Below, piece after piece: positions 40,768-45,907 of a stretch of DNA of 64,000 bases. The stretch's first letter is position 1, and every line of letters starts with the position of its first letter. A program made the position numbers and the translations under genes. Source of the stretch: Ceratotherium simum simum (Eukaryota; Chordata; Mammalia; Perissodactyla; Rhinocerotidae); assembly GCF_000283155.1 (NCBI RefSeq), contig NW_004454179.1:7129557-7193556 (forward strand), read 5' to 3'. The notes under the pieces are model-generated. The model worked only from the letters and a program-made list of their open reading frames with translations, was not told where the DNA came from and did not search any database.

Positions 40768-42891
40768 ATCAAATATAAATGACATTCAACGTCTTTCCAT
40801 TTTAGATCACCTCCCTCCCCCTCCGACTCCAGTCAGCCCCCACCCTGTGCTGGCCTCTGGGGGTGCAGAGGAGAACGAGCTCCCTCCCCTGCCTGCGGAA
40901 GCCTTCGCCCCCTTTCCCCACCGCCCCTGGCACCGGCCGCGCTCTGCCGCTGTGCTCCCGGCCGCCCCGGCTGACTCACAAGGTGCGCAGCTTGGGCATG
41001 TGGTTGAAGCTGGACACGGGGATGCTGCTGATGTTGTTGTTGTTCAGGGTCCTGAACGGGGAGACCAGAGTCATTTCAAGCCTGCCCAATGGGAAGTTAC
41101 GTGGGAAGAGACAGGGCTTCTCTCTGACAAATGGGCAGACTCTCACACCCTGTTCCATCGTCTACCCTTGAGGTGGATGGCACTGGGTTGGACACGGGAG
41201 CCACACCGAAGACCACCAGACAGAGAGCCACCCTCAGGGAAAGCCCTGAACTTGGGCGGTGATTACAGGGCAGCTGCACCATAGACTCCACGTCTGGTAG
41301 GATGGGGGAGATGCAGCAAGGAGAGGGAGAAGATGCGTGCAGGCTTGGGCTGGCTTGGAAGAGAGGGCGGGGTTTAGACGGAGAAGGGGGAGGCATTCCT
41401 GCCTCAAGTGTCAGAAACTCCTGGAAGACCCAGCCACCTGCCCTGGGCCACCTCATGAGCAGAGGAAGCCTGGGTCACGCTGCCGTGGGGCTGACCCCAT
41501 GGGCACATGTCCTCCCATCCTCGGGGTGAGTCTTGGAGAACAGAGAGCATGGCCTCTGCCCTGGGCCTGGAACCCGCCTCCCGGTCTCCTGCCTCCTTGC
41601 TGCTCCCAGGCCCTGACTCCACCCACCTCGGCTCCTGCGTTAGGCGGGCGCCCTCTCCAGGCCTCTGCCTCCCTGCCCGGTTTTACTTACAGCACCTCCA
41701 GCCCCCGCAGAGCCCGGAAGGCCCCTTCCTCAATGCAGCTGATCTGGTTCTTGTCCAGCTGTCTGTGAAGCGAAAGAAAGTTGTAGAGCCGAGGGCACGT
41801 TGCCTAGAGCAGGCGTGTCCAAACATTTTGATCAAGCACTCCATCAGTTTAAAAAAAAAGAGGCCTGACCCGAATCATTTGTTCAGCACATATGTGTCAA
41901 TCCAAATAGTAAGTAATAAAAGCTTAAATTATTTCTTATCTTCAGTTGAAACAATAAATATAAATAAAAGTTATATTCCTCTACCCAACCTTGCATATCT
42001 CCCAGGGAGCAGGCACCACCCTCCCATTTTGGAGACCACCTAGAGGGTGCTGGCAGCTGCTAAATGAGTCTGTCACAGGAGTGGTGGCAGCCAGAGCTGG
42101 CAAACAGATTTCAGCCTGAGTGCCAAGTGAGACCGATGAGCGGCGGCTACCTGAGGGGCCACTTTCAGAATAAACCGCAACTGCGATCTGGGCCCCTTGG
42201 AAAAGAATGCAGTGATCAATTACCAATGTCTACTACAGGCTTTGGGGGCCTGGCGGGAGTGACAAACATGCCAGGCATTTGTCATCTCTGTTGTAGCCAG
42301 ACCTCGGGTAGGTTGTAGGCCTGGACCAGAATAAATGTGAATATTAGAAATAAACCATTACATTTAAATAGCATTTGACAATGTGCATTTATTTCCATAT
42401 CTCATTTAAACCTCAGAACAAGCCTATGAGGTAACTATGATATCCCCATTTTATAGAACAAATTGAGGCTCAGTGAGGTTAACCGACTTGCAGCAACTTA
42501 CACAACATGTCCCTGGAAGAGAAGACTCAAACCCAGCCCTCCTGATCCACTGGAGGGCCAGGGCACAGAGACTGTCCTTTTAAATGCACCAAGAACATCA
42601 CCCAAGCACCCCACAGTTCATGACACTCACGGTCCCCAAAGGCTGCCTGTTTCCTCTGACCCCAGAATGTTCCAGAAGACCATGCTGGCACCAGCCATCT
42701 CAGAACCCAGACCAGCTGCTTGGCTGCCTGGACCACACGGCTTGGGGAGACCCACAAGGATGCTGCCACGGGGGCCCCTGCAGCCCCTGAGCCCATCTCC
42801 CTCCCAGGCCTGTACTCACAAATTTTTGAGGTCTGTAGCTCCACGAAAAGCTTTTCTGGGGATTGCCTGGATGGTGTTCTCACTCAGGTCC
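823..42891 (-). CDS. SLIT1: SLIT1, exons 5-26 of the coding region (partial gene, spliced)
   Basis: SLIT1 is a secreted extracellular-matrix glycoprotein that repels growing axons and migrating neurons through ROBO receptors. Seen here: 22 exons on the minus strand, all with GT/AG borders. They sum to 2,333 bases in one open frame with no stop or frameshift. They encode LRR modules with LRRNT and LRRCT cysteine caps: the end of D1 (exons 5-8), D2 (9-14), a linker microexon (15), D3 (16-20) and D4 (21-26). SLIT1 is chosen over SLIT2 and SLIT3 because of SLIT1-type stretches such as [38 protein letters not shown] and the LRRCT4 tail [17 protein letters not shown]. In the family D2 contacts Robo Ig1 and D4 supports dimerisation. 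Exon numbers and residue numbers (about 138-916) are inferred from human SLIT1. The start codon and stop codon are outside the window. Confidence 0.97.
1225..1435 (-). repeat. MIR SINE, antisense
   Basis: The segment shows the reversed MIR order: a region giving subtotal counts of bases, then gggtcacacaactaatgaatgg and cagagctgcctgactctgaag. It is old and diverged. Confidence 0.6.
1535..1895 (+). mobile_element. L1M LINE 3' fragments
   Basis: Segment 1540-1615 is an L1M tail (ccactgaattgtatacac, then a T/A-rich end). Segment 1620-1895 is L1M sequence from the end of ORF2 into the 3' UTR (gggagtgcaaaatggtacaa, gacccagcaaccctgtttct). Both are in sense orientation and non-coding now. Confidence 0.6.
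3721..3984 (-). mobile_element. ERE SINE
   Basis: A tRNA-derived equine SINE in reverse: a T-rich end, then gaggaagactggccctgggc and the reversed box B (cccgggatccgaacc). It is flanked by near-identical duplications, ccaaaggcta (3711-3720) and ccaaaggcca (3985-3994). Confidence 0.92.
4395..4545 (+). mobile_element. L2 LINE 3' end
   Basis: The segment ends with the common L2 terminus: a gaagcttcttgagcacagga region and tataaatgtttgatgaatga. It is old and diverged. Confidence 0.5.
4962..5002. repeat. GATG/GATA microsatellite
   Basis: About ten tetranucleotide units of gatg and gata, slightly interrupted. Confidence 0.9.
6535..7010 (+). mobile_element. L2 LINE fragment
   Basis: Typical L2 3' sequence: aataaagtccaaactcctta, then gctgttccctcttcctggaa and a terminal region with acatatttattgaggcaata. 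No reading frame is preserved. Confidence 0.75.
7020..7170 (+). repeat. MIR SINE
   Basis: MIR core in sense: gaatcagacacgcctaagtt, tatgacctagagaagctcct and ctgtaaaatagagataataa. Confidence 0.6.
7870..8515 (-). mobile_element. L1M LINE 3' end, antisense
   Basis: A GT-rich and T-rich end at 7860-7890 is followed by the reverse of the L1M 3' UTR and ORF2 end (acaattcagtggcatcaatt, ttcctttttatggctgaata, gaattgctgggtcatatggt). The element is 5'-truncated and dead. Confidence 0.88.
8600..8820 (+). repeat. MIR SINE
   Basis: A nearly full MIR: head, ctacgcaattttgagtgacc, cctgtttcctcatgtgtaag, and tail with caataaatggtcattactgc. Confidence 0.75.
9032..9103 (-). CDS. SLIT1: SLIT1 exon 25 (D4, LRR4)
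   Basis: A 72-base LRR exon reading [18 protein letters not shown] to TSLSHL (about residues 837-861). It is the last repeat before the D4 cap. The acceptor is cctcag and the donor is GTGAGT. Confidence 0.97.
9104..9963 (-). other. SLIT1 intron 24
   Basis: An 860-base intron between exons 24 and 25. No repeat or coding signal was recognised. Confidence 0.85.
9964..10035 (-). CDS. SLIT1: SLIT1 exon 24 (D4, LRR3)
   Basis: A 72-base LRR exon reading [18 protein letters not shown] to RSLRLL (about residues 813-837). The acceptor (ttccacag) is preceded in the transcript by an unusually long pyrimidine tract of about 100 bases, given separately. The donor is GTAAGT. Confidence 0.97.
10038..10145. 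repeat. purine-rich GGGAGG-type low-complexity tract
   Basis: About 108 bases almost entirely of G and A on the plus strand (gagggaggga units). In the SLIT1 transcript this is a continuous C/U tract ending at the exon 24 acceptor. Confidence 0.9.
10245..10400 (+). repeat. MIR SINE fragment
   Basis: MIR-like order in sense: gagcgtgggctgaggctctg, caggcatgtcccctaacctc, tttatgcctcagtcagttcc. It is diverged. Confidence 0.5.
10868..11345 (+). mobile_element. L1M LINE 3' end
   Basis: Sense L1M from the ORF2 end (gaaacagcccaaatgtccat, catacaatggaatactactg) through the 3' UTR (tctggggtgatggaaatggt) to a terminal attacacctcactaaagcca. It is 5'-truncated. Confidence 0.87.
11420..11625 (-). mobile_element. 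MER20 (hAT-Charlie) DNA transposon
   Basis: The segment is MER20 in reverse: it ends in ggttgagaaccactg, the inverted terminal repeat, and contains the ggatgtttagcagcagccct core. The flanking 8-base duplications acctaaac and ccctagac agree at 6 of 8, as expected of an old hAT insertion. Confidence 0.87.
12010..12515 (+). mobile_element. L1M LINE 3' end
   Basis: Sense L1M: gaaacaacccaaatatccat, then a 3' UTR with acttttggggtgctagctgt, and the end gtatttcacaataaaaaatg. An ERE sits at its 3' end. Confidence 0.82.
12529..12763 (+). mobile_element. ERE SINE
   Basis: Sense ERE: ggccagcctggtggcatagc head, ggttccgatcctgggtgcgg box B, the body agatgttagcccagggccaa and a CA-repeat tail. The duplications aaagtcttttcag (12516-12528) and aaagtctttccag (12764-12776) differ at one base. 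Confidence 0.93.
12909..12980 (-). CDS. SLIT1: SLIT1 exon 23 (D4, LRR2)
   Basis: A 72-base LRR exon reading [18 protein letters not shown] to SQLTTL (about residues 789-813). It carries two N-glycosylation sequons, NSS and NMS. The acceptor is ttccag and the donor is GTGAGT. Confidence 0.97.
13325..13520 (-). repeat. MIR SINE, antisense
   Basis: Reversed MIR: gcaaaggaaagcacatggtc, cccagggtcacacagctgct, gccagattcaaacccctgtc. Confidence 0.65.
14150..14850 (+). mobile_element. L2 LINE, split by an ERE
   Basis: L2-type sequence (gtgcaaactccagacccctt, ttcattgctccccacatgcc) runs up to 14347. It resumes after the ERE at 14610 and ends near an aatgtttgcaaaatggatcc region. The interruption shows that the L2 is older than the ERE. 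Confidence 0.65.
14365..14592 (-). mobile_element. ERE1 SINE with perfect target-site duplication
   Basis: An ERE1 in reverse: a poly-T of about 23 bases, the ERE1 body ending in accgggatccgaacccggg and the reversed head (agccacagggccggccc). The 17-base duplication ccccctcaatgaactct is perfect at 14348-14364 and 14593-14609, so this insertion is comparatively young. Confidence 0.97.
15248..15498. mobile_element. non-autonomous hAT-like DNA element
   Basis: About 250 bases bounded by imperfect inverted repeats: the left end has cgctactcaaaatgg, and the right end read in reverse has tgctgctcaaaatgtgg. No transposase is present. The family was not identified. Confidence 0.5.
15932..15945 (+). 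promoter_or_regulatory. candidate CTCF core motif
   Basis: CCACTAGGTGGCAA matches 13 of 14 positions of the CTCF core. It lies in intron 22, about 180 bases from exon 22. Confidence 0.35.
16121..16189 (-). CDS. SLIT1: SLIT1 exon 22 (D4, LRR1, 69 bases)
   Basis: This LRR exon is one codon shorter than the 72-base norm. It reads [18 protein letters not shown] to YLQL (about residues 766-789). The borders are cctgtag and GTGAGT. The matching first repeat of D3 (exon 17) is one codon longer, so the first LRR of a domain is where length varies. Confidence 0.97.
17262..17370 (-). repeat. MIR SINE fragment, antisense
   Basis: Reversed MIR middle: ccccattttacagctgagga followed by aactgaggctcagagaattc. 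Confidence 0.55.
17930..18190 (+). mobile_element. L1 LINE fragment
   Basis: L1-type sense sequence: ggaaacaacttaaatatcca, then tcatggaatattatgcgacc. Diverged. Confidence 0.6.
18382..18514 (-). CDS. SLIT1: SLIT1 exon 21 (D4, LRRNT cap)
   Basis: A 133-base exon encoding the D3-D4 linker ([10 protein letters not shown]) and the D4 N-terminal cap ([18 protein letters not shown]), then [16 protein letters not shown] (about residues 722-766). NVT near the end is an N-glycosylation sequon. The acceptor is cctcag and the donor is GTGAGT. Confidence 0.97.
18883..19067 (-). mobile_element. ERE SINE with perfect target-site duplication
   Basis: A reversed ERE (gctgaggaagattcgtcctg body, reversed head ending in ggggccggtcccc). 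The 18-base duplication agagacttgtgtcttttt is perfect at 18865-18882 and 19068-19085. Confidence 0.96.
19162..19194. repeat. TGAA microsatellite
   Basis: About eight perfect tgaa units at the tail of LINE-derived sequence. Confidence 0.92.
19440..19670 (-). repeat. MIR SINE, antisense
   Basis: Reversed MIR: cactttagagacgaggcaga, caacttgcccaaggtccccc, ggactggaatccaagccagc. Confidence 0.65.
19690..20105 (+). mobile_element. L1 LINE 3' fragment
   Basis: L1-like sense sequence with an A-rich end (agaaaaataaaaagaaa). It is diverged and the family is uncertain. Confidence 0.5.
19831..19844 (+). promoter_or_regulatory. candidate CTCF core motif
   Basis: GCAGCAGGGGGCGG matches 13 of 14 positions of the CTCF core. 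It lies in intron 20, within LINE-like sequence. Confidence 0.35.
21204..21370 (-). CDS. SLIT1: SLIT1 exon 20 (D3, LRRCT cap)
   Basis: A 167-base exon with the D3 C-terminal cap (about residues 666-722). It reads [18 protein letters not shown] through [14 protein letters not shown] to FRCEE. It is three bases longer than the D1, D2 and D4 caps. The donor is GTAACT, with C at +5, which is weak. Confidence 0.97.
21371..21677 (-). other. SLIT1 intron 19
   Basis: A 307-base intron with no recognisable element. Confidence 0.9.
21678..21821 (-). CDS. SLIT1: SLIT1 exon 19 (D3, LRR4-5)
   Basis: A 144-base double LRR exon reading [18 protein letters not shown] to QALSTL (about residues 618-666). It contains the conserved [10 protein letters not shown] ladder also seen in exon 13 ([10 protein letters not shown]), which shows the D2/D3 duplication. 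The donor is GTAAGT. Confidence 0.97.
22150..22440 (+). mobile_element. L2 LINE fragment
   Basis: L2 hallmarks: cagcctaaagtccac, gcctttccccaggtatgact and ttcatcctcaaaaatctggc. Diverged. Confidence 0.6.
22505..23110 (+). mobile_element. L1 LINE fragment
   Basis: L1-type sense sequence: cagcaagtttacccttagga, tcacagcactgcttataata, and a tail typical of L1 3' UTRs. An AATAATA run precedes it. Confidence 0.65.
23528..23732. mobile_element. hAT-type DNA transposon relic (MER family)
   Basis: Contains repeated, inverted copies of the agccac(ca)cgtgtggct motif (tagccaccagccacctgtag and ccacagccacgtgtggctat) around an ATTAAATTAAT core. This resembles a non-autonomous hAT element. Subfamily not assigned. 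Confidence 0.6.
24339..24482 (-). CDS. SLIT1: SLIT1 exon 18 (D3, LRR2-3)
   Basis: A 144-base double LRR exon reading [18 protein letters not shown] to LDGLRTL (about residues 570-618). It is separated from exon 17 by only 170 bases. The acceptor is tctcagc-type (ag at 24483-24484) and the donor is GTGAGT. Confidence 0.97.
24653..24727 (-). CDS. SLIT1: SLIT1 exon 17 (D3, LRR1, 75 bases)
   Basis: This LRR exon is one codon longer than the usual 72 bases. It reads [18 protein letters not shown] to THLKKI (about residues 545-570). The extra residue in the first D3 repeat is a known family feature, not a defect. The acceptor is ttacag and the donor is GTGAGT. Confidence 0.97.
24728..25340 (-). 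other. SLIT1 intron 16
   Basis: A 613-base intron. The part 24780-25020 is AT-rich. No element was identified. Confidence 0.85.
25341..25485 (-). CDS. SLIT1: SLIT1 exon 16 (D3, LRRNT cap)
   Basis: A 145-base exon encoding [14 protein letters not shown] and the N-terminal cysteine cap of D3 ([17 protein letters not shown]), then [16 protein letters not shown] (about residues 497-545). The acceptor is ccgcag and the donor is GTAAGG. Only 152 bases separate it from microexon 15. Confidence 0.96.
25638..25661 (-). CDS. SLIT1: SLIT1 exon 15, 24-base microexon (D2-D3 linker)
   Basis: This microexon completes an Ala codon, then encodes KEQYFIP and the first base of Gly (about residues 489-497). 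It lies in the linker between D2 and D3. The borders are tctccccag before it and GTAGGA after it. Its length is a multiple of three and both ends are phase 1, so it can be skipped without a frameshift, joining RCS-G to TEDY. Known: the matching 24-base exon 15 of the paralogue SLIT2 is alternatively spliced. Inferred: the same may hold here. A UGC lies 13-15 nt upstream of the exon. Confidence 0.93.
25662..26384 (-). other. SLIT1 intron 14
   Basis: A 723-base intron just upstream of microexon 15. No repeat was recognised. No miR-218 sequence is present, although SLIT2 and SLIT3 carry miR-218 copies in this part of the gene. A GACA-type simple repeat (cagacaggcaggcggacag region, 26337-26375) sits next to exon 14. 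Confidence 0.85.
26385..26548 (-). CDS. SLIT1: SLIT1 exon 14 (D2, LRRCT cap)
   Basis: A 164-base exon with the D2 C-terminal cap (about residues 434-489). It reads [19 protein letters not shown] through [18 protein letters not shown] to KKFRCS. The length and phase match exon 8 and exon 26, the other caps. The donor is GTAGCT, with C at +5, so it is a weak donor just before the microexon. Confidence 0.97.
28577..29335 (+). mobile_element. L1M LINE 3' end
   Basis: The longest L1 here: sense ORF2 end (ctcacaatgagataccactt, ggatggctataaacaaaaag, gttaaacataaatttcccat) then the 3' UTR (gattagtggttgcctgggga, gaattgtacacttagaacag). It is 5'-truncated. Remnant frames are broken. Confidence 0.9.
29695..29905 (+). 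repeat. MIR SINE, nearly full
   Basis: Sense MIR with head, ggtgaccttgggtgagtcat, ctgcctcagtttccttatcc and tail gggctcgataaacatgatga. Confidence 0.85.
30870..31558 (+). mobile_element. LINE-like interspersed repeat, 3' end
   Basis: Resembles a common mammalian repeat ending: gaaatttgaacactaattag, tgtggttttgtttttaaaga, aagctgggtgatgaatcctg, cctataataaaaggtt. It is probably LINE-derived, but I cannot name the family. Confidence 0.5.
31689..31909 (+). mobile_element. ERE1 SINE
   Basis: Sense ERE1: gggccggccctgtggcttag head, cgggttcggatcccgggcgc box B, ctactggggctttggggcga 3' body, then a long A-rich tail (31867-31909). Short duplication aaagaaca on both sides. Confidence 0.96.
32050..32275 (-). 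repeat. MIR SINE, antisense
   Basis: Reversed MIR: cattttacaaatgagtaacc, cttgcccagcgtcacacagc, ctgggatttgaacccaggat. Confidence 0.78.
32384..32527 (-). CDS. SLIT1: SLIT1 exon 13 (D2, LRR4-5)
   Basis: This 144-base exon is exactly two LRR units (about residues 386-434), as if an intron between two 72-base exons had been lost. It reads [18 protein letters not shown] to LRAIQTL. The same double exon recurs as exons 18 and 19 in D3. The donor is GTGAGT. Confidence 0.97.
32528..33283 (-). other. SLIT1 intron 12
   Basis: A 756-base intron with no recognised element. Confidence 0.85.
33284..33355 (-). CDS. SLIT1: SLIT1 exon 12 (D2, LRR3)
   Basis: A 72-base LRR exon reading [18 protein letters not shown] to YTLQLL (about residues 362-386). 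It keeps the 1 + 69 + 2 phase. The acceptor is tccag and the donor is GTAAGG. Confidence 0.97.
33356..35648 (-). other. SLIT1 intron 11
   Basis: A 2.3-kb intron. It contains a perfect CTCF-type core at 33502-33515. I recognise no clear transposon. The rest is unassigned. Confidence 0.85.
33502..33515 (+). promoter_or_regulatory. candidate CTCF core motif
   Basis: CCAGCAGATGGCAG fits the CTCF core CCASYAGRKGGCRS at all 14 positions. It lies in intron 11 about 150 bases from exon 12. A short motif like this is only a candidate. Confidence 0.45.
35649..35720 (-). CDS. SLIT1: SLIT1 exon 11 (D2, LRR2)
   Basis: A 72-base LRR exon reading [18 protein letters not shown] to RSLNSL (about residues 338-362). 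It belongs to the Robo-binding domain D2. The acceptor is cttgcag and the donor is GTGAGT. Confidence 0.97.
35721..36278 (-). other. SLIT1 intron 10
   Basis: A 558-base intron whose right half (36035-36225) resembles an antisense MIR. The remainder is unassigned. Confidence 0.85.
36035..36225 (-). repeat. MIR-like SINE, antisense
   Basis: Diverged reversed MIR order: aggcctcacgacaacactgc, cttgcccagggccgcacagc, gggaggcagggtcaggacct. Confidence 0.5.
36279..36350 (-). CDS. SLIT1: SLIT1 exon 10 (D2, LRR1)
   Basis: A 72-base LRR exon reading [18 protein letters not shown] to RKLRRI (about residues 314-338). This is the first repeat of D2, whose concave face binds the first Ig domain of Robo in the paralogue SLIT2. 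The acceptor is ctgcag and the donor is GTGAGT. Confidence 0.97.
36351..36817 (-). other. SLIT1 intron 9
   Basis: A 467-base intron with no recognised element. Confidence 0.88.
36818..36965 (-). CDS. SLIT1: SLIT1 exon 9 (D2, LRRNT cap)
   Basis: This 148-base exon encodes the D1-D2 linker ([17 protein letters not shown]) and the N-terminal cysteine cap of D2: [18 protein letters not shown] followed by [15 protein letters not shown] (about residues 265-314). The four cysteines of LRRNT are all present. In the SLIT family D2 is the Robo-binding domain. The acceptor is ccgcag and the donor is GTGAGT. Confidence 0.97.
37445..38055 (-). mobile_element. L1M LINE 3' end, antisense
   Basis: The reverse of an L1M 3' end: attgaagtataaattatata, tgagtagtattctagtgcat, gatggacatctgggttgtct. 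Confidence 0.8.
38325..38535. repeat. CA-type microsatellite array
   Basis: About 210 bases of imperfect CA, CACACT and CATA units. It is likely length-variable. Confidence 0.93.
39360..39860. repeat. purine-rich minisatellite next to exon 8
   Basis: A degenerate tandem array with unit near gaggtgatgagtagggaca (about 19-21 bases). It is almost free of stops on the minus strand in the exon 8 frame, and ends in an eleven-G run near 39850. In the transcript it is pyrimidine-rich. Confidence 0.85.
39921..40084 (-). CDS. SLIT1: SLIT1 exon 8 (D1, LRRCT cap)
   Basis: This 164-base exon encodes the C-terminal cysteine cap of D1 (about residues 210-265). It starts at [18 protein letters not shown] and ends at KNEFSCSG, with the CxC...C...C pattern of an LRRCT domain. 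It changes the intron phase from 2 to 1. The donor is GTGGGT. A purine-rich minisatellite begins about 60 bases downstream in the intron, and the exon frame stays open through it. Confidence 0.97.
40085..40979 (-). other. SLIT1 intron 7
   Basis: An 895-base intron. About a third of it is a single young ERE insertion (40449-40762). The rest shows nothing recognisable. Confidence 0.9.
40449..40762 (+). mobile_element. ERE SINE with a composite 3' end
   Basis: A sense ERE1 (gggccggcccgtggcttagc head to actggggctttggggg) followed by an internal A-run and then the tail typical of the other ERE subfamily (ggaggattggcaatagatgt, gttagctcagggctgatctt) and a second A-run. The duplications aaaagtcaaatata and aaaaatcaaatata flank the whole unit, so it inserted as one piece. 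Confidence 0.95.
40980..41051 (-). CDS. SLIT1: SLIT1 exon 7 (D1, LRR)
   Basis: A 72-base LRR exon reading [18 protein letters not shown] to KLRT (about residues 186-210). The run of Asn residues in the N-x-L ladder position is typical of SLIT D1. The acceptor is ccgttcag and the donor is GTGAGT. Confidence 0.97.
41052..41690 (-). other. SLIT1 intron 6
   Basis: A 639-base intron with no recognised element. Confidence 0.88.
41691..41762 (-). CDS. SLIT1: SLIT1 exon 6 (D1, LRR)
   Basis: A 72-base LRR exon of D1 reading [17 protein letters not shown] to GLEVL (about residues 162-186). It has the same 1 + 69 + 2 phase pattern as its neighbours. The donor is GTAAGT, the strongest in this part of the gene. 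Confidence 0.97.
41810..42043. mobile_element. hAT-like DNA element
   Basis: Starts with caggcgtgtccaaacattttg and ends with ccattttggagaccacctag, an imperfect inverted pair. The AT-rich interior has no transposase. Confidence 0.45.
42370..42560 (-). repeat. MIR SINE, antisense
   Basis: Reversed MIR: tcatttaaacctcagaacaa, ccccattttatagaacaaat, gaagactcaaacccagccct. Confidence 0.68.
42820..42891 (-). CDS. SLIT1: SLIT1 exon 5 (D1, LRR)
   Basis: This 72-base exon encodes one leucine-rich repeat of domain D1, from [16 protein letters not shown] to ATDLKNL (about residues 138-162). It begins with one base completing a codon and ends with two bases of the next, which is the standard SLIT LRR exon. 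The acceptor is ccttgcag and the donor is GTGAGT. It is the most upstream SLIT1 exon in the window. Confidence 0.97.
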
Positions 42892-43754
42892 CTGCAAGGA
42901 TAACGCCAGAGGGAGAGAGAACCCTGGTCATAAGAGATCTCTCCAGGGTGCCCTGATGAGTCAGGGAGGTGAGGCGGGCCAGACCGCGCCCGGACAGCTG
43001 CGCACACGAAGTACATGGTGAATGAGTGAATGAGCTGGAGCTCGTGCCCAGCCCCCTCCCCTTCTCTGGGCAGAGGGGTTGCAGCTGGAGGGAGAAGCCT
43101 GGGGTAGGGCACCCCAACCTTGACCGCCAGACCCTCAGAGGTCAGCTCGGCCCTGCAGCTTCATCCAGAGCTGCAAAGGAGGGGCTTCTTGACCGCCCAC
43201 AGCGGCCCTGGGACCTGTGGTGGGTGCACCAACTCCTCACTCTGTGTTTTACTGAGCAGGAACGCAGGCTCCGGAAGAAGGCATGACTGGATCCCAGGGA
43301 ACTCGGCCAGGTGGCTAACCCAGGTCTGAACTCCAGGCTGGGTCTGACATCTGACTCCAGATTCCATGCCCTCGGGGACTGCAGGGAGCAGAGCCACCAC
43401 TGACAGCCTGGGCCCCCACTGGGGTCAGGAGCAGGGTGGCCAGCTGCAGGGCTGGTGCTTGGAGGGCAGGGACCACCGAGGACTTCGTCATTAGTAATGT
43501 CCTGATGTGAGGGAGGAGGCAGTGCAGGGACTCGGCACATCCCCAGCCCCTGCGAGCCCCAGGCCAGCTTCCTCTCCCTGGCAGGACTGGGCCTCTGGCA
43601 CCGTCCACCTGCCTGTCTCCCCTCTTTCAACATCCTCACTACAGACTTTTACAAATGCCCCTTTTCCGGGGAGCTTCTCCTTCCCACGGTGGTGGTACCA
43701 GCTGCCGCCGTGTTCTGAGCACGTCCCGCCTTGTTGCATGGCCCAGCTCCGCAT

Positions 43755-43920
43755 GCATGAATGCACTTGACCCTCGCACTAAACGTGGGGCAAATGCTGT
43801 TCCCATCCCCAGTTCACAAAGGAGGAGAGGGAGGCTCAGAGAAGTTAAGCAGCTTCTTCAAGGGAACACAGCCGGCGGGTGGTGACTCCAGATTTGAACC
43901 CAGGCACTCAGGTCCCAGAG
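43755..43920 (-). repeat. MIR SINE, antisense
   Basis: Reversed MIR: cacaaaggaggagagggagg, gaagttaagcagcttcttca, gatttgaacccaggcactca. Confidence 0.6.
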
Positions 43921-45907
43921 CCTCCTCTTGCACGCAGCCCTGGGAGTGGGAGCCGGAGGGGGAACTGTTACCTAGCTCACTTTGTAGAGGAGGGAACTGA
44001 GCTCGAAGAAGTTGAGTAACTTACCCACGGTGGGACCAGGAGGGGACCCAGGCGGCCTGCCCGAGAGCCCTGTGTCAGACATCAGCCAGCCAGCTCTGAC
44101 TGTCCTGACATGGGAGCCAAAGCTGGGCAGTTCTGCAGACCCCCAGCCCTTCTCCTGGGCTAGGCCCGTGGGGCTCTGATCCTCTCCTTCCCAGGGTTCA
44201 CTTTGAGTGCCAAGAACAGGGCCAACAGGGCCCCCCAGCACACTGTCCCCTGAGCTGTGGGGCTGCTACCCCTCTCTCTGGGTTTTCCTGCTGAGACAAC
44301 AAAACAGAAGCCACAGCAGAGTGCACGGGGCCCTGAATGCAGACAGGCCAGTTCCAATCCCAGCTCCACCACCCTGGGCTGTGTGTATGTAGATCAGCCC
44401 TGTTTCCTCCCCAGCCTGTTTCCTCATGTGCAAAGTGGGGGACTACAAGCCTGGAAAACCTGTCCCTCAGGCCCTGTCCCCGCATGGAGTGGGAGCCAAG
44501 GTCTGTGAGCTCCCTCCCCTCCAATTCCCAGCCATCCCGCCCCCAGCTGCCCAACCGGCTGCAGGCACCCGTGGTCTGAAGGGGCTTTGTCCTCATCAAC
44601 ACCCCCTGTTCCCTGTTCTTGCTCCTTGAAGGAGGGTGTCCCAAGCCTGTGACACAGATGCTTCTCTCTCTCCTGCAAACCTGTACAATTTCCATTCCAG
44701 CCCGTGTCCTGCTTCACTATAACCGGCCTGTCTCCGCCCCTTAATGCTATAGCATTCATGCAACAGCAGCATTAGGCTCCCGGCAAGCGAACTGTCGCCT
44801 CCTCCTCCCGGCCCGCGGCGATACTTTCCAGCGGACCCTTGCGTCCTCCTTCCTCTCCTCCCAACACTGCATGCCCCATCTTCACTCTCTCCACTTTGGT
44901 CTCTGATTTGGGTCATTTGTGCCATGTCTCTGGCTCCCCCGTTTGGTCTGTCCACGTTCCCAGAGACATCCTCTCTATTCCATGGATTTAAGCTGCTCCT
45001 GGAATTGCCCCCAGCATCCCCATCCTCATTGCTTGTCTCAGTTTTCCTTTTCTCCGCAATTCCCGCCAATCCCATAGTTCTTGAAAGGAGAGGCGAGCAC
45101 GTCAGCCTTTAATTACCTGCCTAATCCCGTTGTCGTCTCTGGATCGCTATGTCCCCTCCCCAGTTTCTCTGCGTTATGCAAGTGATTGCTACCACGGTGG
45201 TACCTCCCGCACTGGCTCTATTGTTCCCTCAATCTGTGGACTTGTTCTCTCCCTCTTCTTAAGCGGGATGCTGGCACTGGGCAGGGTGGTCTGACAGGGA
45301 AATTACTGGATAGGCAGCAAGGGCTGTGCAGGTCACACAGGTAAACAAGAGACGGCCTGCACTCAGGGGCTCACGGTCACACGGGTTCCTAAGTAACTAG
45401 AAGCCAAGGCAGATGTGGGAGCCCCACCCGCCTCGATGGAGCTCCCACTGCCACCAGCAATGGCTGGGCTCGTGTATGCAGAGTTAACCACAGATACACA
45501 GTCCACCCAAGGGCTCTCATAGCCCCGAGGAAGACAAGACGGGGTACCAGCGCATGAATTCTCCATCCCTTCATTCAGCAAGAGTGTGCTGAGAGGTGAC
45601 TCCCTGCTGGGGAGACCACAAAGACTCACATTCCAGCTTACAACAATCGCGGGGAGAGCAGTATTTCCAGAGACGTGAGAGCTCGGAGAACTGAGTGACC
45701 AACTCCACCTGAGGGGGAGGAGGTGGGCTCTGAAGTGGATCCTGAAAAGTGAGTCAGAGTTTACCAGAGAGAAAAGGGAAAAGAGGGAAGCACACTCTCA
45801 GAGATGGGAATAGCACGTGCAAAAGCCCAGAGGCAAGAAGGAACAAGGCAGGCAGGCTGGGGGAATGTCATGCAGTTTGGTATGGCTGGTGTGCATCTAT
45901 GGGGGCT

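Larger units (their letters stand above)
41763..42819 (-). other. SLIT1 intron 5
   Basis: A 1.06-kb intron with a hAT-like element (41810-42043) and an antisense MIR (42370-42560). Confidence 0.88.
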
